Below, one piece after another: positions 16,007 through 24,428 of a stretch of DNA of 64,000 bases; position 1 is the stretch's first letter; every line of letters begins with the position of its first letter. The notes below the pieces were generated by a model that was not told the origin of the DNA, searched no databases, and saw nothing but the letters and a program-made list of their open reading frames with translations. Source of the stretch: Fulvivirga ligni (lineage in GTDB: Bacteria > Bacteroidota > Bacteroidia > Cytophagales > Cyclobacteriaceae). The position numbers and the translations under genes were made by a program. The DNA lies in the NCBI RefSeq assembly GCF_021389935.1, contig NZ_CP089979.1, forward strand, positions 3,019,001 through 3,083,000, given 5' to 3'.

Positions 16007-16363
16007 ATGAAAACTCTTGACGATCAAATCCACCTTAAAAACATGCTCTCCTGTATTGATGATATTGAGAACTACTGCCCGGACCTTACACCCGATGAAC
16101 TAGAAGAAGATGATGTGAAAATACCGGTATATAGAAGTCTCACTATGGTTGGTATTGAAGCTTCTCAGCTATTTGGGAAGTACCCTATGCTGAATGTTTT
16201 ACAGAGCTTCAAGAAAGCAGACTTTATAGATGGAATCGGTCAGGATGTTTATGCTATGTATAACTTCATTGTGAACGATCTTGGATCTCTTAAGCAGGCG
16301 ATCATTGATTTGAGCACAAAGAGAACCACCAGAAAAACCAGATCTACCCTTATGAGCGCATAA
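16007..16363 (+). CDS. HepT-like helical protein (degenerate)
   Basis: 118 aa, all helical. It resembles the helical HepT (DUF86) nuclease-toxin fold and the 126-aa protein at 30096: an N-terminal helix (IHLKNMLSCIDDIENYC), a second containing VYRSLTMVGIEASQLF (compare xxLxxIGEAAxxL), and a final VYAMYNFIVNDLGSLKQAI (compare DxxxIWxxIxxDLPxLxxxI). The Arg-x4-6-His active-site motif of HepT toxins is not visible and no MNT antitoxin gene is adjacent. A non-toxic stress-associated homologue is more likely than a toxin. Confidence 0.5.
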   Translation: MKTLDDQIHLKNMLSCIDDIENYCPDLTPDELEEDDVKIPVYRSLTMVGIEASQLFGKYPMLNVLQSFKKADFIDGIGQDVYAMYNFIVNDLGSLKQAIIDLSTKRTTRKTRSTLMSA

Positions 16364-16364
16364 G

Positions 16365-16380
16365 CAGGTACGCTTTTTGG
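16365..16380 (+). promoter_or_regulatory. Sigma-54-like element upstream of the baeRF gene
   Basis: CAGGTACGCTTTTTGG: GGTACG then a T tract and TTGG at the -12 spacing, 36 bases before ATG 16416. Confidence 0.4.
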
Positions 16381-16415
16381 ATTGTCTTAAGTATAACCAA
16401 TAATAAAAAAACGCT

Positions 16416-17585
16416 ATGGATATATTTAAGAAATCTGAATTTTTAAAACTTGCTGATATTCACGAGCCACACTGTGTGTCTATATACATTCCCACAGAAC
16501 GAAGTGGGGGAGAAGAAGCAAGATATAAGAACAAAACCCGTCTTAAGAATCAACTAAAGGAGGCTGCTCAGCAATTACAGGGTTTTGGCCTTAACAAGTC
16601 AGAAATAGAAACCTATTTAAAGCCAGCTAATGATTTAATAGATTCAGATAATAGCTTCTGGTCTAAGCAATCAGATAGTCTGGCATTGTTTCTTTATAAG
16701 GACAAGATGGAGTACTATTCTCTACCCACAATTGTAGAAGAGTATACCTACATTTCTAACCAACTTTATTTACAACCACTAGCTAATTTATTACACGGAT
16801 CTGGCAGACATTTTATTATGTTGCTCAGCCTGAATAACGTTAGCTTCTTTGAAGCCACTGAAAACACTCTCATTGTTGTTGAAACTGAAGGACTTATCCC
16901 GGAATCAATGGTTGAGGCTGTAGGCACACAAGTAGAAGAGAGCAATCTTCAATTCAGATCTGGTCATGGGGAGCAAGGTGAAGCATTATATCACGGTCAT
17001 GGAGTTGGTAGTGAAACAGAGAAGAAGGAGGAAATTTCTAAATACTTCAATGCTGTTAATAAAGGCTTAATGGAAATGCTGCATGATGAAAGTGCTCCGT
17101 TAGTAGTGGCTTGTGTAGATTATCTATTTCCTATCTATCAGAAAAACAATTCTTATAAAGGTCTTCAGGCACAACATATATCTGGTAATCATGAACATAC
17201 GGATATATTGAAAATTAAGGAGCTGGCCTGGGATATCGTTAAAGAACAGTTTAACGCAGAATATGAACAAGCGGGTAAGCGATATAATGAATATCTATCT
17301 CATGGAAAGGCTGCTTATGGTCCTGAAGAGGTAATCCCAGCGGCACTAAATGGTCAGGCAGAATCTCTTTTCATCAAAAAAGGAGAGCATATCTGGGGTA
17401 CCTACCAGCAAGACACTAACAAAATTGCTATTGATGCCATGCATAAAGTAGGCAATACTGATCTACTCAATAAAGCTGCTGTTGAAACTGTGAAGCACGG
17501 CGGATCGGTGTATGTGGTGGATGAAGAAGATATGGTGGAAGAAGGATCGGCAGTAAGTGCGGTATTTAGATATACAATGCAATAA
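16416..17585 (+). CDS. baeRF family protein (bacterial relative of archaeo-eukaryotic release factor eRF1)
   Basis: 389 aa, soluble. The opening LADIHEPHCVSIYIPTERSGGEEARYKNKTRLKN, the middle FIMLLSLNNVSFFEATENTL, and the later APLVVACVDYLFPIYQKNNSY with C-terminal GGSVYVVDEEDM follow the bacterial archaeo-eukaryotic release factor families (baeRF, probably type 3 or 7). Related proteins are proposed to act on stalled ribosomes or tRNA, but bacterial members are uncharacterised. The eRF1 GGQ motif is not visible. A His-rich loop (HGEQGEALYHGHG) lies at about 190-202. It is a single gene with its own GG-type upstream element. Confidence 0.7.
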   Translation: MDIFKKSEFLKLADIHEPHCVSIYIPTERSGGEEARYKNKTRLKNQLKEAAQQLQGFGLNKSEIETYLKPANDLIDSDNSFWSKQSDSLALFLYKDKMEYYSLPTIVEEYTYISNQLYLQPLANLLHGSGRHFIMLLSLNNVSFFEATENTLIVVETEGLIPESMVEAVGTQVEESNLQFRSGHGEQGEALYHGHGVGSETEKKEEISKYFNAVNKGLMEMLHDESAPLVVACVDYLFPIYQKNNSYKGLQAQHISGNHEHTDILKIKELAWDIVKEQFNAEYEQAGKRYNEYLSHGKAAYGPEEVIPAALNGQAESLFIKKGEHIWGTYQQDTNKIAIDAMHKVGNTDLLNKAAVETVKHGGSVYVVDEEDMVEEGSAVSAVFRYTMQ

Positions 17586-17593
17586 ATACCTCA

Positions 17594-17626
17594 ACTGTGA
17601 ACAGAATGTGTAATCGGGTTCACGGT
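17594..17626. repeat. Imperfect hairpin downstream of the baeRF gene
   Basis: ACTGTGAAC at 17594-17602 pairs with GTTCACGGT at 17618-17626 (one T-G wobble) over a 15-base loop, 9 bases after the stop. There is no T tract, so termination is doubtful; the structure may protect the 3' end. Confidence 0.35.
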
Positions 17627-17665
17627 AAAATGTGTGGAATTAGGGTTTTAGCCCTTATCAAGCGG

Positions 17666-17681
17666 CTGGCACCATTTTTCC
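17666..17681 (+). promoter_or_regulatory. Sigma-54-like element upstream of the PfpI/DJ-1 gene
   Basis: CTGGCACCATTTTTCC: a perfect TGGCAC -24 core, T tract, and TTCC at the -12 spacing, 44 bases before ATG 17725. Strongest -24 match of the set. Confidence 0.5.
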
Positions 17682-17724
17682 ACTATAGAAAGTATATTAA
17701 TTATAGAATTAAAAAATTTGAGAT

Positions 17725-18288
17725 ATGGACATTTTAAAAGATAGAAAAGTTGCCATTTTGGTAGCCGACGGATTTGAAGAAGTTGAATTTACAGAGCCAA
17801 AAAAAGCATTAGAAAGAGCGGGAGCTACTGTACATGTTATCTCACCTAACGAAGATAAAGTAAAAGCATGGGACAGCACAGATTGGGGTAATTCCTATGA
17901 CGTGGATAAGGCATTAGATGCAGCATTACCAAGTGATTATAATTCACTACTACTACCAGGAGGAGTGCTAAATCCTGATCAACTGAGAGCTAATGATAAA
18001 GCCGTTGAGTTTGTGAAGCATTTCTTTGAAGCGGGAAAACCAATCGCTGCCATCTGTCACGGACCATGGACGCTGATAGAAACGGGAGCTTTAGAAGGAA
18101 GACAAGTAACGTCATATAAATCTATTAAAACCGATTTAATTAATGCAGGTGCTGAGTGGAAGAACGAGGAAGTTGTTACCGATCAGGGACTAGTAACTAG
18201 TCGTAATCCTGACGATATACCTGCATTTTGCAAGAAGATGATTGAAGAGTTTTGCGAAGGAGTACACGAAGGGCAGAAGACCATTTAA
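17725..18288 (+). CDS. DJ-1/PfpI-family glutamine amidotransferase-like protein
   Basis: 187 aa, as in YhbO/PfpI. E18 (DGFEEVE) and the nucleophile C111-H112 in AAICHGPWTLIE form the family active site. YhbO-type proteins are described as stress-protective, with reported glyoxalase or deglycase activity that is debated. Cytoplasmic. Followed by a good terminator; preceded by a sigma-54-like box. Confidence 0.9.
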   Translation: MDILKDRKVAILVADGFEEVEFTEPKKALERAGATVHVISPNEDKVKAWDSTDWGNSYDVDKALDAALPSDYNSLLLPGGVLNPDQLRANDKAVEFVKHFFEAGKPIAAICHGPWTLIETGALEGRQVTSYKSIKTDLINAGAEWKNEEVVTDQGLVTSRNPDDIPAFCKKMIEEFCEGVHEGQKTI

Positions 18289-18303
18289 TCATTTTTTTAG
18301 CTC

Positions 18304-18338
18304 GGGCTGAGGTCTGGTTTTTGGCCTCAGTCCATTTT
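18304..18338 (+). terminator. Terminator after the PfpI/DJ-1 gene
   Basis: GGGCTGAGG at 18304-18312 pairs with CCTCAGTCC at 18325-18333 (one wobble), followed by ATTTTTC. Confidence 0.8.
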
Positions 18339-18370
18339 TCTTTAAATCTAACCAACTAAATATTAAAAAT

Positions 18371-18802
18371 ATGAAAGCGTTATATACAGCGGAAGTAACC
18401 GCACAAGGTGGCCGAGGAGGTCATGTAAAATCACAAGATGGTGTACTTAACATGGAGCTGGCTAAGCCGGAATCTATGGGAGGTGAAGGTAAAGAAGGTA
18501 CTAACCCGGAGCAGCTTTTTGCTGCAGCGTGGGGGCCTTGTTTTCTGGGAGCACTAGGTACAGTGGCAAAAAAGCAAAACGTTGATCTAGGAGATACCAA
18601 AATCATTGTTAAAGTATCTTTCAATGAGGAAGATAATGGATACGCTTTATCTGCAGCTCTTAATGTTATAGATGAGAGCGTAGAGGACGATGTGCTAAAT
18701 GAGCTTGTACAGAAAACACAGCAAGTATGTCCATATTCTAAGGCAACTGCTGGAAACATTGATGTTACGGTTACAGCCAACAAAATTGAAGTTGAAGTAT
18801 GA
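18371..18802 (+). CDS. Ohr/OsmC-type organic hydroperoxide resistance protein
   Basis: 143 aa. The Ohr layout is complete: a GGRGGHV strand, NPEQLFAAAWGPCFLGAL with C57, and VCPYSKAT with C120, the two redox cysteines. Ohr reduces organic peroxides using lipoyl-type thiols. The FAD disulfide reductase at 12173 is not its known partner. Its stop overlaps the start of the next gene, so both are one transcript. No GGYAY element was found upstream. Confidence 0.9.
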   Translation: MKALYTAEVTAQGGRGGHVKSQDGVLNMELAKPESMGGEGKEGTNPEQLFAAAWGPCFLGALGTVAKKQNVDLGDTKIIVKVSFNEEDNGYALSAALNVIDESVEDDVLNELVQKTQQVCPYSKATAGNIDVTVTANKIEVEV

Positions 18803-19236
18803 TGATCAACGGAGTAGATAAGCTGAGAGAGACTATTGCCTCCATTGAAGTGGCCATGTTAACCACTAAAGATGAGAATGGTGAGCTCTTAAGCCGCCCA
18901 ATGTATACACTTTCGGTAGGGCATGACGGAGATATTTGGTTTTTCACATCCAAAAACTCCCCTAAAATGGATGAGATTGAAGAGAATAATCTGGTAAATA
19001 TCAGTTATTCTGATACTCATTCTCACACCTACGCTTCCATTAGTGGTACGGCCAAATGTGTGGATGACGACAGCCTAAAAAGGAGATTATGGAATGACAT
19101 TCATGAAGCATGGTTTCCTAAAGGAATTGATGATCCGGATTTATGCTTGCTGAGAGTAAATATGAAATCAGCCGAGGTATGGGATCAGGAAACCGCAACT
19201 ATGGTTACCGTAATTGCTAAACAAGTAGCAGAATAA
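18799..19236 (+). CDS. Pyridoxamine 5'-phosphate oxidase-fold general stress protein
   Basis: 145 aa. The split-barrel flavin-binding fold is seen in IEVAMLTTKDENGELLSRPMYTLSV, DIWFFTSKNSPKMDEIEENNLVNISYSD and a C-terminal LLRVNMKSAEVWD. It resembles general stress protein 26 (YdaG) of Bacillus. Probably binds FMN; substrate unknown. Two consecutive ATGs at 18799 and 18802 are possible; the first overlaps the Ohr stop by four bases. Confidence 0.85.
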   Translation: MMINGVDKLRETIASIEVAMLTTKDENGELLSRPMYTLSVGHDGDIWFFTSKNSPKMDEIEENNLVNISYSDTHSHTYASISGTAKCVDDDSLKRRLWNDIHEAWFPKGIDDPDLCLLRVNMKSAEVWDQETATMVTVIAKQVAE

Positions 19237-19266
19237 GCTGTTAACATATAGATAATTTATAAAATA

Positions 19267-19298
19267 GACCGTCTTAAATTATTAAGATGGTCATTTTT
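19267..19298 (+). terminator. Terminator after the Ohr/PPOX operon
   Basis: GACCGTCTTAA (19267-19277) pairs with TTAAGATGGTC (19282-19292, one wobble) around an ATTA loop, followed by ATTTTT. Confidence 0.85.
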
Positions 19299-19355
19299 AT
19301 ATAAAGGATTATAACACTTAATATTGCGCCGCCGTTATTGAGGCAATTAAATTAA

Positions 19356-22300
19356 ATGGCAAGTAAAGGTTTCGAACACATTCTATTTAAAATTCTGAAA
19401 ATCACAGGCTGGATTATTCTTAGCCTGATTTTGATTTTGGTCATTGCCATTTTCTCCCTGCGCCTCCCGAAAGTTCAGGAGTTTGTTACTGGAAAAGCAC
19501 TTAATTTCTTCAAAAGCAAAGTAGATACAGAGGCCAGCATTGGCAGACTCTATGTTGACTTCCCCAAAACCATTGTCATAGAAGATATCTACATAGAAGA
19601 CCAGAAGAAAGATACACTGGTTTATGCTCATCATATTGGTATAAACACCGATTTGTGGGGCTTATTGGATAATAAGTTTCAAATCAATGATCTGGAAGTA
19701 GAAAAGCTGGTGGCTAATATCTATTCCACTAATTCTGATAGTACATTCAATTATCAATTTATAGTAGATGCTTTTGCAGCTCAGGATACTACACAGGCAC
19801 CTGTAGATACCACCCAGACCAAGCCATTCGACTTTTCCATCAAAGAAGTAGATATCAAGCATACCAGAGTAAGGTATGATGATTTATATACTGGAATTAG
19901 CCTAAACCTGAATGTAGGCTCGCTGTACACTGACATTTCTGAGTTTGATCTCAATAATGCTCATATTCTGGTAGATGAAATTGCTCTTGAGAACTCTGTG
20001 GGAAGCTTCAAAATTCTTAAGCCTTCACAGTCGTCAGATACTACCAGTTCAGAGGTATTTGATATTGCAGGTAACTTGCTCACAGTCAATAATGTAAAGT
20101 TCACCTTTGAAGACCGACCAGGCAATATGAAATTCAAGTCGGATATAGGTAAGGTGGGCATTGAGGTGGATAGTATGAGTTTGGCAAGACAGGTCTACGT
20201 GGCTAAAACCATAGATATAGAAAATACATTTATCTCCATCGATCAGTACACCCAGGATTCTACTCAGGTGGAAGAACCAACTGATACCACATCAGTTTCA
20301 GAGGAAGAGATAGAAATTCTTACCGGTGTAGCGCAGGCCAATATCAAAAATGTTGGTTTCAGGCTCTATAATCATAATTATGAAAAGGTAGATGGGTTTG
20401 ATCCTAATCACATGTGGTTTCAAAAGTTGAATGCTGATCTTCAAAATATAGTATTTAAAAATGGCTATGCAGATGGTAAAGTGAATAGCCTCACGGCATC
20501 AGAGCAGGGTGGACTAAGCGTGAAAAGCTTCAATGCAGAATTCAAGTATGGGGAAAAGGAATCATTTGCTAAAAATCTCCACTTAGAAACTGATCACACC
20601 AATATAACTGGTGATTTGGCTATTGCTTACCCTTCTATGGAGGCTATAGCAGATAATCTCAACGCACTTCAAATCGATGCCGAAATACAGAGGTCAAGAA
20701 TAGATTTTGAGGATATTTTCTACTTTCAGCCGGCCTTAAAAGAGAGCATGAGCTATTTCAATGGCAAAGCTAGTCAGGTAATTCTTCAGGGTGATATAAA
20801 AGGATCTATGGCCGATATGGATATCAATAACTTACAGGCTGAAGCATTGAATAATACCAAGCTGGCCATAGATGGTCAGGTTAGTGGACTGCCAGATGTA
20901 AATAAAACCAGACTGAACTTAAAAATTAAGAATGTAGCTACTAGCAGAGAAGATATCAAACTGGTCCTTCCCGATAGTCTGATACCACAGAATATCAGCA
21001 TTCCACAGAATATTGCTCTGAAAGGTAAATTCAAAGGCTCTTTAAATGATTTTGCATCTAAGCTTAACCTCACCACTAGCTACGGAGATGCCCTGGCTGA
21101 TGTGAAAATGAAGCTGGAACAGGATAGTATTTATAGCTATGCCGGCACCGTGAAGGTGGATAGCTTCAAGTTAGGTAAGCTTCTTATGCAAGAGGACCAA
21201 ATGGGTAATCTCTCTCTAAATATGAAAGCCGAAGGAAAGGGGTTTGCCATAGAAGATCTTGATACACAGCTAGATGGAGAAGTAACGGCTGTCGATTATA
21301 ATGGATATACCTATAAAAATATCTCTGTCAATGGTAAAGTACAGGCGCAGGAGTTTACCGGTCAGCTGGCTATGGATGATCCTAATGCCGACTTTGAGTT
21401 TGATGGCACCGTAAACCTTAATGACAGCGTTCCTCATTATCAATTTACCCTGGATCTGCGTACCCTCGACTTATATGCGCTGAATTTTGCCAAAGAAGAA
21501 CTTAAAGTTAGAGCCAAGATCATTTCTGACATTAGAATGGCTTCCGCTAAAAGGATTAACGGTACTCTGGCTATAGATGATTTTGTGATGGGCAAAGGCA
21601 CCCACGTGTACCAAATGGATACCTTTCTACTCACCTCAAAAACGGATGAAGATAGCACCAACATCAGTATTCAATCTAATATCATCACCGCAGAATTTAA
21701 AGGTAACTTTGATATCGTTACGCTACCTCAGGTTTTAGAGCAGCATTTTAACAGATATTATGACTTGGCCGATGTGGAGGACGTACAGCAGTTAACACCA
21801 CAAAGCTTCGATTTCAATATCAACGTGATCAAGCCAGGTTTCTTCACTGATCTTCTGGTACCCGAACTGGATGAATTAAGGCCTGGCCCAATAAAAGGTA
21901 ATTATAACAGTGAGCTCTGGGAGCTCAACCTTGATATCAATCTGCACAAGGCAATATATGCCGGTACAGAGGTAGACTCGCTGGGGATAGAAGTAAATTC
22001 TGATGAAGCTGGCATGAGTTATCTTATGAAGGTGGCAAAGCTGAGTAGTGGAAGCATCACGGTAGATCATATCAACTGGCATGGTGATGTGGAGGCTGAC
22101 CACATTAAAACTGAGCTCATGATCAATAATGATGAAGGAGAAACCAAGTACATGTTTGGTGGTATCTTCATCAGTGGTGAGGATTATTACAGGTTTCAGT
22201 TTACTCCCGGGGAGTTCATTTTAAATTATCAGGAATGGGATGTAAAGCCTTCCAACAGAATAGATATTCACCCCTCAGGTATCTGGGTGGAGAATATGAT

Positions 22301-24425
22301 TTTGCAGGATAGCAGCCAGCAGATCATTGTAGAGTCTAAAGTAAACGACAAGAGCGATAGTACACTGGCGGTAAATATTGAAAACTTCAGCCTGGGTGCC
22401 CTGGGTAAGTTGGAAGAATCAGATGTATACCTAATCAATGGTATTTTGAACGGTGAGTTTAATCTGAATATGGAAGAAGCGGGTCTAGCCTTTACTTCTG
22501 ATTTAGATATCAATCAGTTTAGCTATAAAGGAGATACTGTGGGTAACGTAACTGTGGTGGCTTTCAATGAAGGCGGCAATAAGTATAACCTTGATCTAGA
22601 TATTAAAAACAGCCTTAATAATGTAAAAGTAGATGGATATTATCTGGCAGATAGTGTTCCAGAAATACATTTGGATGCTAATCTGGTTAATCTTGATCTT
22701 TCTACAATAGAATCATTCACCATGGGCCAGCTAACGGAGATGAAAGGTAGCATAAATGGATTACTGAAAATCAGAGGAACTACCGCAGATCCAGATATTG
22801 CCGGCAAGCTGAACTTTAATCAGGCGCGATTCAAAGCTGCTTATGTTCAGACCACCTTCAAGATCAACAATGAGTCGCTCAACTTTACTAAAACAGGTAT
22901 TTCATTTAATGACTTTGTGATTAATGATGTCAATGGTAATGCAGCCAGAATCAATGGAGACGTTGCCACCACAGACTACTCTTTTTATAAGTTTGACCTG
23001 AAGTTAAAAACAGATAACTTCCTTTTACTCAATACTTCAGAGGATGACAATGAGCTATACTATGGTAAAATAGAGCTTAACTGTAATGCCACCATCACAG
23101 GTAATTCAGATCAACCAAACGTGCAGATGGATGTGGGTATGAGCAGTGGCAGTGAGCTGACATACGTTATACCAGAAGCCCAGATTACTGAGCAACAGAC
23201 AGAAGGAATTGTTACATGGTTTGACGCTGACGTGGAGAATGATCCATTTTATCAGCAATTCAACACCGGCGAGCAGGAGAAAGATACCATTGAAGCCCAA
23301 ATTACCGGTATAAACATAAATGCAGACATCAATATTGATCAAAATAATACCCTTAACGTAGTCATAGATCCAGTTACGGGTGATAAGCTTGCTGTAAAAG
23401 GAAATGCCAATCTTAAGTTGGGCATAAAGCCAAATGGTGATATGACACTAGCAGGTAGATATGAGGTTTTTGACGGTAGTTATAATCTGAATTTCTACGG
23501 ACTGGTAAAAAGAGAATTTAAAATACAGAGGGGAAGTTACCTGCTCTGGACGGGGGATGTGCTGAATGCCAGAATGGATATCTCAGCGGTTTATACCGTG
23601 CGTGCTACACCACCGGCAGAAGCTACTTCCAGTGATGTATCAAGTCAGAAATTGCCATTCCTGGTCTATACAGATATTCAGGGTGAATTATTATCACCAG
23701 AAATTTCATTCCGACTAGCTTTAGAGGAGGGCGCACCTGCAAGTACAGCGGTGGTGGCTTATGTAAACCAGCTCAATAATAGAAATGAAGAGCTGGATCA
23801 GCAGGTATTTGGTTTATTGCTATTTAAGAACTTCCTCACCGGCACATCGTCTAATAGTTCAAGTAATAATGTGGCTCAGACCACAGCCAGAAATAGTGTG
23901 AGTAAAATATTGAACACACAGCTCAGCAAGTTGTCCAACAAAGTAAAAGGAGTAGAACTATCTCTTAATCTGGAATCTAACGGCGCACCTACTAATTCTG
24001 ACGATCCTTTGGCTAATACACAGCTGGAGCTTGGCCTCTCTAAGCAGCTTTTTAATGATCGAGTAGTGGTGAAAGTGGCCGGTAATTTCAACCTGGATCA
24101 AAGTGACCAAAACAGGCAGCAATCCATGAATGATTTTGCAGGTGACCTTCGGATAGAGTACAGGCTAACAGAAGATGGCCGTTTTAGGTTAGTGGGCTTT
24201 AGAGAAAATGAATATGATAACTTCTTTCAGGGTGGTGATGATGTAGTGAAAACTGGTGTTGGAGTCATCTTCGTTAGAGATTATGACAGCTTTAAAGAGT
24301 TATTTAAGGCCAAAGACAACACTGAGAAAGAGGACGCAAAAGATGAGGATGCCGAGAAGGAAAATGTAAAGAAAGAGGACGCAAAGAAAGAGGAAGAAGA
24401 AACTGAAAATAATAACGATAAGTAA
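19356..24425 (+). CDS. tamB: TamB-like translocation/assembly module protein (DUF490)
   Basis: 1689 aa. One N-terminal transmembrane helix (about residues 15-35) is followed by about 1,600 residues of repeating beta strands typical of the AsmA/TamB/bridge-like lipid-transfer groove. The C-terminal DUF490 region is recognisable near 1290-1640 (GNANLKLGIKPNGDMTLAGRYEVFDG, LPFLVYTDIQGELLSPEISF, QVFGLLLFKNFLTG, GVGVIFVRDYDSF). It would span the periplasm and help move lipids or barrel proteins to the outer membrane. The last 50 residues are a Lys/Glu/Asp tail with a 15-residue duplication. The next gene, a BamA/TamA-like lipoprotein, begins 3 bases after the stop, which matches the TamA-TamB pairing. 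Confidence 0.9.
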   Translation: MASKGFEHILFKILKITGWIILSLILILVIAIFSLRLPKVQEFVTGKALNFFKSKVDTEASIGRLYVDFPKTIVIEDIYIEDQKKDTLVYAHHIGINTDLWGLLDNKFQINDLEVEKLVANIYSTNSDSTFNYQFIVDAFAAQDTTQAPVDTTQTKPFDFSIKEVDIKHTRVRYDDLYTGISLNLNVGSLYTDISEFDLNNAHILVDEIALENSVGSFKILKPSQSSDTTSSEVFDIAGNLLTVNNVKFTFEDRPGNMKFKSDIGKVGIEVDSMSLARQVYVAKTIDIENTFISIDQYTQDSTQVEEPTDTTSVSEEEIEILTGVAQANIKNVGFRLYNHNYEKVDGFDPNHMWFQKLNADLQNIVFKNGYADGKVNSLTASEQGGLSVKSFNAEFKYGEKESFAKNLHLETDHTNITGDLAIAYPSMEAIADNLNALQIDAEIQRSRIDFEDIFYFQPALKESMSYFNGKASQVILQGDIKGSMADMDINNLQAEALNNTKLAIDGQVSGLPDVNKTRLNLKIKNVATSREDIKLVLPDSLIPQNISIPQNIALKGKFKGSLNDFASKLNLTTSYGDALADVKMKLEQDSIYSYAGTVKVDSFKLGKLLMQEDQMGNLSLNMKAEGKGFAIEDLDTQLDGEVTAVDYNGYTYKNISVNGKVQAQEFTGQLAMDDPNADFEFDGTVNLNDSVPHYQFTLDLRTLDLYALNFAKEELKVRAKIISDIRMASAKRINGTLAIDDFVMGKGTHVYQMDTFLLTSKTDEDSTNISIQSNIITAEFKGNFDIVTLPQVLEQHFNRYYDLADVEDVQQLTPQSFDFNINVIKPGFFTDLLVPELDELRPGPIKGNYNSELWELNLDINLHKAIYAGTEVDSLGIEVNSDEAGMSYLMKVAKLSSGSITVDHINWHGDVEADHIKTELMINNDEGETKYMFGGIFISGEDYYRFQFTPGEFILNYQEWDVKPSNRIDIHPSGIWVENMILQDSSQQIIVESKVNDKSDSTLAVNIENFSLGALGKLEESDVYLINGILNGEFNLNMEEAGLAFTSDLDINQFSYKGDTVGNVTVVAFNEGGNKYNLDLDIKNSLNNVKVDGYYLADSVPEIHLDANLVNLDLSTIESFTMGQLTEMKGSINGLLKIRGTTADPDIAGKLNFNQARFKAAYVQTTFKINNESLNFTKTGISFNDFVINDVNGNAARINGDVATTDYSFYKFDLKLKTDNFLLLNTSEDDNELYYGKIELNCNATITGNSDQPNVQMDVGMSSGSELTYVIPEAQITEQQTEGIVTWFDADVENDPFYQQFNTGEQEKDTIEAQITGININADINIDQNNTLNVVIDPVTGDKLAVKGNANLKLGIKPNGDMTLAGRYEVFDGSYNLNFYGLVKREFKIQRGSYLLWTGDVLNARMDISAVYTVRATPPAEATSSDVSSQKLPFLVYTDIQGELLSPEISFRLALEEGAPASTAVVAYVNQLNNRNEELDQQVFGLLLFKNFLTGTSSNSSSNNVAQTTARNSVSKILNTQLSKLSNKVKGVELSLNLESNGAPTNSDDPLANTQLELGLSKQLFNDRVVVKVAGNFNLDQSDQNRQQSMNDFAGDLRIEYRLTEDGRFRLVGFRENEYDNFFQGGDDVVKTGVGVIFVRDYDSFKELFKAKDNTEKEDAKDEDAEKENVKKEDAKKEEEETENNNDK

Positions 24426-24428
24426 TAA

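Noticed and set aside
16007-16363. HepT/MNT toxin-antitoxin system
   Set aside because: No MNT gene adjacent, and the catalytic motif is missing.
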